Part shown: positions 43,155-51,439 of the stretch, piece after piece
Layout of the letters: every line of letters begins with the position of its first letter
Position numbering within the stretch: the stretch's first letter is position 1
DNA from: Mumia quercus
GTDB lineage: Bacteria; Actinomycetota; Actinomycetes; Propionibacteriales; Nocardioidaceae
Direction of reading: 5' to 3'
Assembly: GCF_025506335.1 (NCBI RefSeq)
Contig: NZ_JANZYO010000004.1
Location: forward strand, 124,001-188,000
DNA: 64,000 nucleotides
Program-made: the position numbers and the translations under genes
The notes under the pieces: model-generated
What the model saw: only the letters and a program-made list of their open reading frames with translations
Told to the model about the DNA's origin: nothing
Databases searched by the model: none

Positions 43155-43913
43155 TCAGACCATGCGGCGGACGATCCCCAGCGGCGCGTGGCGCAGCACG
43201 AACGACACGGGGCGCCACGGCCACGCGGGCACGATGCGCTCGGGCTTCTCGGTCTCGATCGCGGCCACCAGCGCACGGGACCCGGTCTCGTTGTCGACCA
43301 TGCCCTTCGGCTTCTGCTCGACCTTCTCGTTCATCTCCGACGCGATGTATCCCGGGTAGACGGTGGTCACCGCGATGTCGTGCCCCTTGCGGTTGACGAG
43401 GTCCGACCGGATCCCCTCCGCGAGCGCGGCGAGCCCCGCCTTGGTCGCCGCGTAGGTCGTCATCGAGCTGGGCATCCCCCGCATCGCCGAGACGGAGGAC
43501 ACGACGACGAGGTGGCCCGCGCGGCGCTCGTAGAAGTGCTCCATCGCGGCCTCGCACTGCGCGAGCGCGGCGACGAAGTTGGTCTCCGCGGTCTCGCGGT
43601 TGGCCTCGAACTTCCCGGTGCCGATCCGCCCGCCCTTGCCCAGACCGGCGTTGACGACGACGCGGTCGAGGCCACCGAGGTCCTGCGCGGCACGGGCGAA
43701 GACGCGGAAGACCTCCGCGTGGTCGGTGACGTCGAGCGCGTGCACGACCACCCTGATCGACGGGTGCGCCGCCTCGAGCTCGGCCTTGAGCGCCTCGAGC
43801 CGCTCGACGCGCCGCGCGGTCAGCGCGAGGTCGTGGCCCTGGGCGGCCCAGACGCGGGCCATGCCGGCACCGAGGCCGGAGCTGGCACCGGTGATGAGGA
43901 TCGTCTTGCGCAC
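43155..43913 (-). CDS. Short-chain dehydrogenase/reductase
   Basis: The 252-residue SDR has TGASSGLGAG for NAD(P) binding, an NAG motif (VVNAGLG), a catalytic Ser in VVSSVSA and Y-A-A-T-K. After the catalytic motif come VTTVYPGYIASEMN and a C-terminal extension with a hydrophobic helix, typical of SDRs acting on lipophilic substrates. The substrate is unknown. AAGGAG is six bases before the GTG. It follows the phosphatase gene by 17 bases. Confidence 0.87.
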   Translation of the reverse strand: MRKTILITGASSGLGAGMARVWAAQGHDLALTARRVERLEALKAELEAAHPSIRVVVHALDVTDHAEVFRVFARAAQDLGGLDRVVVNAGLGKGGRIGTGKFEANRETAETNFVAALAQCEAAMEHFYERRAGHLVVVSSVSAMRGMPSSMTTYAATKAGLAALAEGIRSDLVNRKGHDIAVTTVYPGYIASEMNEKVEQKPKGMVDNETGSRALVAAIETEKPERIVPAWPWRPVSFVLRHAPLGIVRRMV

Positions 43914-43930
43914 GGGGGGCTCCTTGGTGG

Positions 43931-44602
43931 TCAGCGGTAGGTCACGAGGTCGTACGGGAGGTGGGTGTGCTCGTTGAACGACAGCAGCGTGCGTCCGGAC
44001 GACCCGGTGACGACGGTCGTCACCCCCGCGTTGATCGTCACGGTGTTGAGGCGAGGCCAGATCGCCTGCGCCTGCGGCGTCCACCGCGGGGCGTCTCCGG
44101 CCAGCAGGTGGGCGGCGACGACGGCGAGCGGCCCGCCCGAGGTGAAGACGACGGCGCTCTCGCCTCGCCCGAGCGAGGCGGTCAGCCGGTCGAACGCGCC
44201 GAGGACGCGGGCGGTGAAGTGCGGGTACGGCTCCGCGTACTCGTCGTCGTGCTCGCCGCCGGCCCAGCGCCCGACCGCCGAGACGAAGATCTTCTGGAAC
44301 TCCTTCGGGTCGTCGGTCACCAGCCCGGGCGCGTACGCCTCCACGACCGACTCGTGGGGGAACTCGTCCCACCCCTCGTCCACGTCGTAGCCGTCGGAGG
44401 GTCCTGCGGCGTCGAGAGCGGCGATCGCGGTCTGCGCGTGCCGCTTCATCGAGCCCGCGACCGCGTGCGTCGGCAGGAACCCCGAGGCCTCCCACGACTG
44501 ACCCAGGGCCGACGCCTGCGCGTACCCGAGGTCGGACAGCTGGTCGTACTCGTCGGCACCGAACGACGCCTGGCCGTGCCGCACCAGGTAGAGCGCGCTC
44601 AC
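43931..44602 (-). CDS. Histidine phosphatase (phosphoglycerate mutase-like)
   Basis: The 223-residue protein has the RHG signature at the N-terminus (YLVRHGQASFG, His9 catalytic), SMKRHAQTAIAAL, and a late second His in the TSGGPLAVVAAHLLAG region. Members act on phosphosugars, phosphoproteins or phosphomonoesters; the substrate cannot be told. Its GTG start overlaps the stop of the SDR at 44599 by four bases, so it is co-translated with it. Confidence 0.85.
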   Translation of the reverse strand: MSALYLVRHGQASFGADEYDQLSDLGYAQASALGQSWEASGFLPTHAVAGSMKRHAQTAIAALDAAGPSDGYDVDEGWDEFPHESVVEAYAPGLVTDDPKEFQKIFVSAVGRWAGGEHDDEYAEPYPHFTARVLGAFDRLTASLGRGESAVVFTSGGPLAVVAAHLLAGDAPRWTPQAQAIWPRLNTVTINAGVTTVVTGSSGRTLLSFNEHTHLPYDLVTYR

Positions 44603-45447
44603 CGAGTCACCTGCGCGCCGGCGGTCCGGGCGCCACCGGCGGCGGCCTCCTCGGCCGCGGCCTTGCGGGCGGCGCGTCGCATCGCCGCCGCGTACAGCCG
44701 CGGGGCGAACCGCTTTGCCGCGTACGCCGCGCGGGCCTCGCGGTCGGGCAGGACGAGGAACGTGCCGGCGTCGACCTGCCGGAGGACCTCGCGTGCGACC
44801 GTGTCGGCGCTGCGCTTGGCTCCGTCGATGAGCGTGCGCGCGGACTCCTGCGCGCTCGGGTCGGCGCTGCGGATCGAGTCGGCCAGGTTGGTCTTGAAGA
44901 AGCTGGGGCAGATCACCGAGACGGCGACGCCGTACGGCTCGAGCTCCCACCGCAGAGTCTCGCTCAGGGCGACCACGCCGGCCTTCACGGCGTTGTACTC
45001 GCTCATCCGGGGCGGGTGCACGAGCCCCGCGGCCGAGGCGGTGTTGACGATCCGCCCCGTGCGCTGCGCCTTGAGCACCGGCGCGAAGGTCCGGCAGCCG
45101 CGGGCGACGCCGAGCAGGTTGATCTGGGTGATCCACTCCCACTCGTCGGGCGTGGTGAGCTCGATCCGGCCACCCGACGCGACGCCGGCATTGTTGACGA
45201 CGAGGTCGACGCCCTTCCAGGTCTCCTCCACCCAGGCCCGGGCGTCGTCCCAGTCGGCGTCGCTGCGGACGTCGAGGTGCCGGTACGTGACGTCGCCGGC
45301 GACCGCGCCCACCGGCCCGGGCGTCTGCGCGTGGACATCGGTGGCGAGGACCCGGCAGCCCCGCTCCGCGAGCCTGGCCACGAGGGCGAGGCCCAGCCCG
45401 GAGGCGGCACCGGTGACGAGGACGCGGTCACCCGTACGTACAGTCAT
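44599..45447 (-). CDS. Short-chain dehydrogenase/reductase
   Basis: The 282-residue SDR has TGAASGLGLAL, NNAGVASGG, the catalytic NTASAAG and Y-N-A-V-K. The C-terminal 50 or so residues are Ala/Arg-rich beyond the core. It heads a three-gene leftward operon (SDR, phosphatase, SDR). The ATG at 45447 is chosen because the fold starts there; TACGCT (45455-45460) lies seven bases upstream on its strand, so the mRNA is probably leaderless. Confidence 0.87.
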   Translation of the reverse strand: MTVRTGDRVLVTGAASGLGLALVARLAERGCRVLATDVHAQTPGPVGAVAGDVTYRHLDVRSDADWDDARAWVEETWKGVDLVVNNAGVASGGRIELTTPDEWEWITQINLLGVARGCRTFAPVLKAQRTGRIVNTASAAGLVHPPRMSEYNAVKAGVVALSETLRWELEPYGVAVSVICPSFFKTNLADSIRSADPSAQESARTLIDGAKRSADTVAREVLRQVDAGTFLVLPDREARAAYAAKRFAPRLYAAAMRRAARKAAAEEAAAGGARTAGAQVTR

Positions 45448-45454
45448 GCGCCGA

Positions 45455-45471
45455 AGCGTACCGAGCGCTCG
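45455..45471 (-). promoter_or_regulatory. -10 element TACGCT abutting palindrome CGAGCGCTCG
   Basis: On the minus strand the -10-like TACGCT (45455-45460) is immediately preceded by the perfect ten-base palindrome CGAGCGCTCG (45462-45471), where a repressor could block the promoter of the SDR operon. Confidence 0.4.
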
Positions 45472-45500
45472 CTTACCTCGGGCCCGGCTCGGGGAGAGGG

Positions 45501-45573
45501 CCACGAAGCGACGGCTTCCGGTACCAAGCGCGCCTTGTACGTGTGGCTTCGTCCCAGAAACCGTGGCTTCGTC
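45501..45573. repeat. GTGGCTTCGTC short repeats in the intergenic region
   Basis: GTGGCTTCGTC occurs at 45543-45553 and 45563-45573 (20-base spacing), with an inverse copy of the core, CCACGAAGC, at 45501-45509. These bases are not part of any gene. Confidence 0.75.
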
Positions 45574-45621
45574 GCGGCACGTGCTGTGGGACGACGCGTG
45601 TCACGTTTGTGTAACGAGGCA

Positions 45622-45635
45622 TGGGAGCGCTCCCA
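45622..45635. promoter_or_regulatory. CebR operator 1
   Basis: TGGGAGCGCTCCCA, a perfect 14-base palindrome identical to the known CebR/CelR operator of Streptomyces and Thermobifida. It lies just upstream of the -35 of the cebE promoter. Confidence 0.9.
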
Positions 45636-45642
45636 TCCCCTC

Positions 45643-45672
45643 TTGACCGTAGCGTGTGAGCCAGGCCACAGT
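45643..45672 (+). promoter_or_regulatory. Candidate cebE promoter between two CebR operators
   Basis: TTGACC (45643-45648) and CACAGT (45667-45672) are spaced by 18 bases and bracketed by the two CebR palindromes. The -35 is good; the -10 is weak. Confidence 0.5.
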
Positions 45673-45675
45673 GCA

Positions 45676-45689
45676 TGGGAGCGCTCCCA
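45676..45689. promoter_or_regulatory. CebR operator 2
   Basis: A second perfect TGGGAGCGCTCCCA, 54 bases from the first, overlapping the expected transcription start of cebE. Two sites on either side of a promoter suit strong repression. Confidence 0.9.
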
Positions 45690-45719
45690 CCGGCGGGAGC
45701 GGCGAAGGAGAGGGTCACC

Positions 45720-47018
45720 GTGTCACACACACGCCGTTCGCGCTGGCTGGCTGGAGCAGCCGCGCTCGCCAGCTTGTCGTTGCTGGCCACCGCCTGTGGC
45801 GGTTCGGACTCCGACAGCGGGTCCGGGGACGACGTCACGCTCCGCGTGAACCTGTTCGGGAAGTTCGGGTACACCGAGCTCTACAAGCAGTTCGAGAAGG
45901 AGCACCCGGGCGTCAAGATCGTCGAGACCGCCGAGGGCGACCTCGGCAAGTACAACACCGTGCTCACCCAGCGCATCGCCGCCGGCTCGGGCGCCGGTGA
46001 CGTCGTCGCGATCGAGGAGGGCCAGGCGGTCAACTTCCTCGCGAGCGCGGACAAGTTCGTCAACCTGCAGGACCACGGGGCGAACGACCTCAAGGACCAG
46101 TACCTCCCGTGGAAGTTCGAGGGCGCCACGACCGCCGACGGCTCGACGACCATCGGGCTCGGGACCGACGTCGGCGGCCTCGCGATGTGCTACCGGCGCG
46201 ACCTCTTCGAGAAGGCCGGCCTGCCGACCGACCGTGAGGCCGTAGCCGCGCTGTGGCCGACCTGGGACGACTTCATCGCCACCGGCGAGAAGTTCCAGGA
46301 CGGGATCGGCAACGGCAAGGCGAAGTTCATCGACAGCGCCACCAACACGTACAACTCGATCCTCATGCAGAGCGCCGACCACACGTACTTCGACCGCGAG
46401 GACAACCTCGTGATCGAGTCGAACCCGGCCGTCAAGGCGGCGTGGGACAAGGCGCTGGAGATGGACGAGAAGGGCATCTCCGCAGAGCTGAAGTCGTTCT
46501 CGCCGGAGTGGAACGCCGGCTTCAAGAACGGCGACTTCGCCACCATCGCGTGCCCCGCGTGGATGACCGGCTACATCAAGGACCAGGCCGGCGAGCAGAA
46601 CGCCGGCAAGTGGGACATCGCCACTGTTCCCGGCGGCGGCGGCAACTGGGGCGGCTCCTGGCTCGCGGTCCCCGCAGCCAGCAAGAACCAGGACGTCGCG
46701 ATCGAGCTCGTGAAGTTCCTCAGCAGCGCCGACGGCCAGCTCGCGGCGTTCAAGGAGGTCGGCAACCTCCCGTCCAACCCCAACCTGTACGAGGACCCGG
46801 CGCTCCAGGAGGCCACGAACCCGTACTTCAACGACGCGCCCGTCGGACAGCTCTTCATCGCCGGCGCCTCGCAGCTCGAGCCGGTCTTCCTCGGTGCGAA
46901 GAACCAGCCCGTCCGCGACGCCGTCGAGAACGCCATGCGGTCGGTCGAGAACGGCCAGCGCAACGCGTCGGAGGGCTGGTCGACCGCGGTCAAGGACGCC
47001 GAGAAGGCGGCAGGCTAG
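45720..47018 (+). CDS. cebE: Cello-oligosaccharide-type ABC transporter substrate-binding lipoprotein
   Basis: The 432-residue protein has a lipoprotein signal ending LLATAC (Cys26) and the fold of family 1 sugar-binding proteins (LRVNLFGKFGYTELYKQFEKEHPG, TDVGGLAMCYRRDLFEKAGL, ACPAWMTGYIKD). Its place between CebR operators and cebF-cebG-GH1-cebR points to cellobiose or cellotriose as ligand. The GTG at 45720 is chosen because AAGGAG lies about nine bases upstream. A strong hairpin follows the stop, probably limiting expression of the permease genes relative to this one. Confidence 0.88.
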   Translation: MSHTRRSRWLAGAAALASLSLLATACGGSDSDSGSGDDVTLRVNLFGKFGYTELYKQFEKEHPGVKIVETAEGDLGKYNTVLTQRIAAGSGAGDVVAIEEGQAVNFLASADKFVNLQDHGANDLKDQYLPWKFEGATTADGSTTIGLGTDVGGLAMCYRRDLFEKAGLPTDREAVAALWPTWDDFIATGEKFQDGIGNGKAKFIDSATNTYNSILMQSADHTYFDREDNLVIESNPAVKAAWDKALEMDEKGISAELKSFSPEWNAGFKNGDFATIACPAWMTGYIKDQAGEQNAGKWDIATVPGGGGNWGGSWLAVPAASKNQDVAIELVKFLSSADGQLAAFKEVGNLPSNPNLYEDPALQEATNPYFNDAPVGQLFIAGASQLEPVFLGAKNQPVRDAVENAMRSVENGQRNASEGWSTAVKDAEKAAG

Positions 47019-47048
47019 GTCGAGAGGTCTCGCGGAGACCCTGAACCC

Positions 47049-47090
47049 GTGGTGCCCGCGCCGCGCCCCCTACCGCGGCGCGGGCACCAC
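47049..47090 (+). terminator. 17-bp intercistronic hairpin between cebE and cebF
   Basis: Arms 47049-47065 and 47074-47090 pair perfectly (GTGGTGCCCGCGCCGCG and its complement) with an eight-base loop. No T-run follows. Such hairpins often protect the binding-protein mRNA or partly end transcription. Confidence 0.8.
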
Positions 47091-47128
47091 GCGCCACCCG
47101 TCCGCCCCCTCGACCTCGGGAGCACCTC

Positions 47129-48040
47129 ATGCACCTGCGCGACCGGCTCGCCCGGCTCGAGATCAGCAGCGCGCCCTACCTGTTCATCGCCCCCTTCTTC
47201 GTGCTCTTCGGCATCTTCGGGCTCTTCCCGCTCGGCTACACCCTCTGGGTGTCGCTGCACGACTGGAGCCTGCTGGGCGGCAACGAAGGCTGGGTCGGGT
47301 TCGCCAACTACACCGAGCTGGTCAGCGACGACTACTTCTGGAACAGCCTGCTCAACACGTTCGCGATCTTCCTCATCGCGACCATCCCGCAGATCCTGGC
47401 GGCGCTCGCGCTCGCCCAGGTCCTCAACAGCAGCCTGCGGGCGCTGACGTTCTGGCGGATCGGCGTCATCATCCCTACCGCCACGTCGATCGCGGCCGTC
47501 GGCATCATCTTCGCGATGATGTTCTCCCGGGACTTCGGGATCGTGAACTGGTTCATCGGGCTCTTCGGCGTCGAGCCGATCGCCTGGAACCAGGAACGCC
47601 TCCCGTCGTGGCTGGCGATCGCGACGATGGTCGACTGGCGCTGGACCGGCTACAACGCCCTGATCCTGCTCGCCGCCCTCCAGGCGGTGCCCAAGGAGCT
47701 CTACGAGTCCGCACGGCTCGACGGGGCGTCGGCGCTGCGGCAGTTCCGCTCGATCACGATCCCGATGCTGCGACCGACGCTGATGTTCGTGGTCACGGTC
47801 GCGACGATCGGCGGCATCCAGCTCTTCACCGAGCCGCTGCTGTTCAACCCCGGGGCCAACGCGATCACCGGCGGCGACACCCGGCAGTTCCAGACGAGCG
47901 CGATGTACCTCGTCGAGCAGGCGTTCACCGGTCAGCGGTTCGGGTACGCCGCGACGGTGGCCTGGATCCTGTTCGCGGTCATCGTCGTCGTCTCGATCGT
48001 GAACTCCCTGCTCGTACGCCGCATCCGCTCGGTCGACTGA
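47129..48040 (+). CDS. cebF: Sugar ABC transporter permease CebF
   Basis: The 303-residue permease has six membrane helices and the MalF-type EAA loop (ELYESARLDGASALRQFRSITIPML). The FPLGYTLWVSLHDW opening is typical of cello-oligosaccharide permeases. It pairs with CebG. No ATPase gene is in the cluster; in Streptomyces the shared ATPase MsiK serves such importers, and the same is likely here. It starts 38 bases after the intercistronic hairpin with GGGAG upstream. Confidence 0.9.
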   Translation: MHLRDRLARLEISSAPYLFIAPFFVLFGIFGLFPLGYTLWVSLHDWSLLGGNEGWVGFANYTELVSDDYFWNSLLNTFAIFLIATIPQILAALALAQVLNSSLRALTFWRIGVIIPTATSIAAVGIIFAMMFSRDFGIVNWFIGLFGVEPIAWNQERLPSWLAIATMVDWRWTGYNALILLAALQAVPKELYESARLDGASALRQFRSITIPMLRPTLMFVVTVATIGGIQLFTEPLLFNPGANAITGGDTRQFQTSAMYLVEQAFTGQRFGYAATVAWILFAVIVVVSIVNSLLVRRIRSVD

Positions 48041-48050
48041 GGAGCCTCGC

Positions 48051-48959
48051 ATGACCACACCTCTCATCCCCGTGGCCACGGTCGCGCAGGACCTCGACGA
48101 GCCGGAGCCCGTACGCCGCCGCCGTCGGCGGGTGCGCAGCCGCAAGGCGTCGCCGCTGACGTACCTCGTCCTCGTCTTCGTGGTCCTCGCCTCGATCGGG
48201 CCGCTCTACTACATGCTGGTGATGGCCTCGCGGCCCAACAGCGACATCACGTCCAACCCACCGCCGCTCACCCCGGGCGACCAGCTCGGCGAGAACGTCA
48301 CGCGGGTCTTCGACAACCCCGACGTGGTCTTCGCGCAGGCGCTGCTCAACTCGCTGATGGTCTCGGCCGTCGCGACGCTCACGGTGGTGACGCTCTCGTC
48401 GCTCGCCGGGTTCGCGTTCGCGAAGCTGCGCTTCCGCGGCAAGAACATCTTCCTGCTGGCGGTGATCGGCACGATGATGGTGCCGGTCCAGCTGGGGCTC
48501 GTCCCTCTCTACATGCTGATGGGCTGGCTCGGTCTGGCCGGCAGCCTCTGGTCGGCGGTGCTGCCGTTCCTCGTGACGGGCTTCGGCGTGTTCTTCATGC
48601 GCCAGTACGTCAGCCAGGCGATCCCGGACGAGCTGATCGAGGCCGCCCGCGTCGACGGCGCGTCGACCTTCCGCATCTTCGCGCAGGTCGTCTTCCCCGC
48701 GCTGCGACCGGCGGTCGCCGTCCTCGGGCTGCTCACGTTCATGGAGCGGTGGAACGACTTCATGTGGCCCTACCTCACGCTCGCGCCCGAGAACCCGACC
48801 GTCCAGGTCGCCCTCTCTCGGCTGTCGGGCGGCTACTACACCGACCAGGCGCTGGTGATGGCGGGCACGCTGCTCGCCACCGTCCCGCTCGTCCTGGTCT
48901 TCATCCTCTTCGGTCGCCGCATCGTCGGCGGAATCATGGAAGGTGGGCTCAAGGGATGA
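48051..48959 (+). CDS. cebG: Sugar ABC transporter permease CebG
   Basis: The 302-residue permease has an Arg-rich cytoplasmic tail (residues about 18-32), six helices and the MalG-type EAA loop (ELIEAARVDGASTFRIFAQVVFPALRP). It starts ten bases after cebF and its stop overlaps the GH1 start by four bases. Confidence 0.9.
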   Translation: MTTPLIPVATVAQDLDEPEPVRRRRRRVRSRKASPLTYLVLVFVVLASIGPLYYMLVMASRPNSDITSNPPPLTPGDQLGENVTRVFDNPDVVFAQALLNSLMVSAVATLTVVTLSSLAGFAFAKLRFRGKNIFLLAVIGTMMVPVQLGLVPLYMLMGWLGLAGSLWSAVLPFLVTGFGVFFMRQYVSQAIPDELIEAARVDGASTFRIFAQVVFPALRPAVAVLGLLTFMERWNDFMWPYLTLAPENPTVQVALSRLSGGYYTDQALVMAGTLLATVPLVLVFILFGRRIVGGIMEGGLKG

Positions 48960-50362
48960 CCGACGTCGTCACCGATCCCCTCACCACGCTCGCAGCGTCG
49001 TTCCCGTCCGACTTCGTCTTCGGCGCCGCCACCGCGGCGTACCAGGTCGAAGGCGCCGTCCGCGAGGACGGCCGGACCCCGTCGATCTGGGACGCCTTCT
49101 CCCACGAGCCCGGACGCGTCGCCAACGGCGACACGGGCGACGTCGCCGTCGACCACTACCACCGGATGACCTCCGACGTGGAGCTGATGAGCGACCTCGG
49201 CCTCGGGGCGTACCGGTTCTCGATCTCGTGGCCGCGGCTGCAGCCCGGCGGCTCCGGACCCGTCAACACGAAGGGGCTCGCCTTCTACGACCGCCTGGTC
49301 GACACGCTGCTCGACCGGGGCGTCGCGCCCTGGGCGACGCTCTACCACTGGGACCTTCCCGTGGAGCTGGAGGAGGCGGGCGGCTGGCCGGCGCGCGACA
49401 CGGCGGAGCGGTTCGCCGAGTACGCCGGGATCGTCGCGGACGCGCTCGGCGACCGGCTCCACGGCCTCATCACGCTCAACGAGCCGTGGTGCTCGGCGTT
49501 CCTCGGCTACGGCAACGGGATCCACGCCCCGGGACGCACCGACGGCGCAGCCGCGCTCGCCGCGTCGCACCACCTGCTCCTCGGGCACGGTCTGGCCGCG
49601 CAGGCGATCCGGGCAGCGGCCCCGGAGACCCCGCTCGGGATCACGCTCAACCTCTACCCGACGTCTCCGGCGCTGCCGGAGGGGTACGACGGCCCGGACC
49701 GCGCCGCGTACGACGACGCGGTCCGCCGTGTCGACGGGCTGTGCAACCGCTGGTTCCTCGACCCCGTCTTCGGCCGCGGCTACCCCGCCGACGTCGTCGA
49801 GGACGTTCGCCCCACGTCGTCGCTGGAGTTCGTCCACGACGGCGACACCGAACTCATCGCGGCACCGCTGGACTTCCTCGGCGTGAACTACTACACGCGC
49901 CACATGGTCGCCCCGGGCGCGTACCCCGGCACCGCGTCGGTGGAGTTCCGCAAGCGGGGCTGGCCGACGACGGCGATGGGGTGGGAGGTCGACCCCGACG
50001 GGCTGTACGACGTCGTGCGCCGGGTCCACGACGAGTACCCGGCCCTGCCGATCTACCTCACCGAGAACGGCGCCGCGTACGAGGACGTCGTGTCGGCCGA
50101 CGGGCAGGTGCACGACGTCGAACGGCTCGCCTACCTCAAGTCCCACCTCGAGGCGATGGCGCGGCTGGCCGCCGACGACGTCGCCGTCGCGGGCTACTTC
50201 GCGTGGTCGCTGGTCGACAACTTCGAGTGGGCCGAGGGCTACGCGAAGCGGTTCGGCCTCGTCCATGTCGACTACGACACGCAGCTGCGGACGCCCAAGG
50301 ACAGCGCGCGGTGGTACGCATCGCTCATGGCGGCGCACCGGAGCGGGATACTGGGCGCATGA
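48956..50362 (+). CDS. bglC: Glycoside hydrolase family 1 beta-glucosidase
   Basis: The 468-residue enzyme has the GH1 barrel: FVFGAATAAYQVEGA start, acid/base Glu176 in TLNEPW and nucleophile Glu370 in YLTENGAA, plus a SLVDNFEWAEGY aglycone segment. There is no signal peptide, so it splits imported cellobiose to glucose inside the cell. It is translated from an ATG overlapping cebG and overlaps cebR in turn. In Streptomyces the equivalent BglC also frees the sensed sugar. Confidence 0.92.
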   Translation: MTDVVTDPLTTLAASFPSDFVFGAATAAYQVEGAVREDGRTPSIWDAFSHEPGRVANGDTGDVAVDHYHRMTSDVELMSDLGLGAYRFSISWPRLQPGGSGPVNTKGLAFYDRLVDTLLDRGVAPWATLYHWDLPVELEEAGGWPARDTAERFAEYAGIVADALGDRLHGLITLNEPWCSAFLGYGNGIHAPGRTDGAAALAASHHLLLGHGLAAQAIRAAAPETPLGITLNLYPTSPALPEGYDGPDRAAYDDAVRRVDGLCNRWFLDPVFGRGYPADVVEDVRPTSSLEFVHDGDTELIAAPLDFLGVNYYTRHMVAPGAYPGTASVEFRKRGWPTTAMGWEVDPDGLYDVVRRVHDEYPALPIYLTENGAAYEDVVSADGQVHDVERLAYLKSHLEAMARLAADDVAVAGYFAWSLVDNFEWAEGYAKRFGLVHVDYDTQLRTPKDSARWYASLMAAHRSGILGA

Positions 50363-51393
50363 CGGGTGGGGCGGAGACGGGTCGGCGTCCGACGCTCGAG
50401 CAGGTGGCGGCGCTTGCCGGCGTCGGACGGGGTACCGCCTCGCGGGTCATCAACGGCTCGCCCTCGGTCGCGCCGCAGACGCGGGACGCCGTCATGAAGG
50501 CGGTCGCCGAGCTCGGGTACGTCCCCAACCAGGCGGCGCGCTCGCTGGTGACCCGTCGCACGGGGGCGATCGCGCTGGTGATCTCCGAGCCCGAGGAGCG
50601 ACTGTTCAGCGAGCCGTTCTTCGCGGGGGTCGTCCGCGGGATCTCGCAGGTGATGGACGAGCGCGACCGCCAGCTGGTCCTCGTCCTCGTCCACGGAGCC
50701 GAACAACGGCGTGACGAGCCGGCGGCGTACCTGAGTCCCCAGCACGTCGACGGTGCGCTGCTGCTCTCCCAGCACGAGGGCGACGACCTGCCCCAGCAGC
50801 TGCGCGAGCGCGGGCTGGTGCTCGTGCACGGTGGCCGGCCGCCGGGCGTGGAGAACGCCAGCTACGTGGACGTCGACAACGTCGGCGGAGCGCGCGCGGC
50901 CCTGCACCACCTCCTTGAGCGCGGGAGCCGGACCGTGGCGACGATCGCCGGCCCTCCGGACATGCAGGCCGGTCGCGACCGTCTTCAGGGCTACCGGGAG
51001 GCGCTCGCCGCCGCCGGCGTCGCGTACGACCCGAGCCTGGTCGAGGAGGGCGACTTCACCGAGCCCGGCGGCTGGCAGGCGATGCGTCGGCTGCTGGCGC
51101 GCAGGCCGGACGTGGACGCGGTGTTCGCGGCGTCCGACCCGATGGCGCTCGGGGCCCTGCGGGCGCTGCGCGAGTCAGGGTGCGCCGTTCCGAGCGACGT
51201 CGCGGTCGTCGGCTTCGACGACTCCCCGATGGCGGCGATGAGCGACCCGCCGCTGACGACCATCAACCAGCCGGCCGACCGGCTCGGTCGCGAGATGGCG
51301 GAGATGCTCCTGGCCGCGCTGGCCGAGCCGGAGGGCGAGGAGACCCGCAGCGTGGTCCTGCCGACCAGCCTGGTCGTGCGCGGCACGACCTGA
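50359..51393 (+). CDS. cebR: LacI-family repressor CebR
   Basis: The 344-residue protein has a LacI helix-turn-helix (TLEQVAALAGVGRGTASRVINGS, about residues 12-34), a hinge (VPNQAARSLVTRRTGAI) and a sugar-binding core. It most likely binds the two TGGGAGCGCTCCCA sites before cebE and is released by cellobiose. Being the last gene of the operon it represses itself. Its ATG overlaps the GH1 stop by four bases. Confidence 0.92.
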   Translation: MTGGAETGRRPTLEQVAALAGVGRGTASRVINGSPSVAPQTRDAVMKAVAELGYVPNQAARSLVTRRTGAIALVISEPEERLFSEPFFAGVVRGISQVMDERDRQLVLVLVHGAEQRRDEPAAYLSPQHVDGALLLSQHEGDDLPQQLRERGLVLVHGGRPPGVENASYVDVDNVGGARAALHHLLERGSRTVATIAGPPDMQAGRDRLQGYREALAAAGVAYDPSLVEEGDFTEPGGWQAMRRLLARRPDVDAVFAASDPMALGALRALRESGCAVPSDVAVVGFDDSPMAAMSDPPLTTINQPADRLGREMAEMLLAALAEPEGEETRSVVLPTSLVVRGTT

Positions 51394-51398
51394 GGTCC

Positions 51399-51439
51399 GT
51401 CCTGAGGGTGGCCCGCCGGTGGCGGGCCACCCTCAGGAC
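51399..51439. terminator. Bidirectional terminator after cebR
   Basis: Arms 51399-51416 (GTCCTGAGGGTGGCCCGC) and 51422-51439 form a perfect 18-base-pair stem with a five-base loop. The right arm contains the stop codon of the convergent GntR gene, so the hairpin can end both transcripts. Confidence 0.88.
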
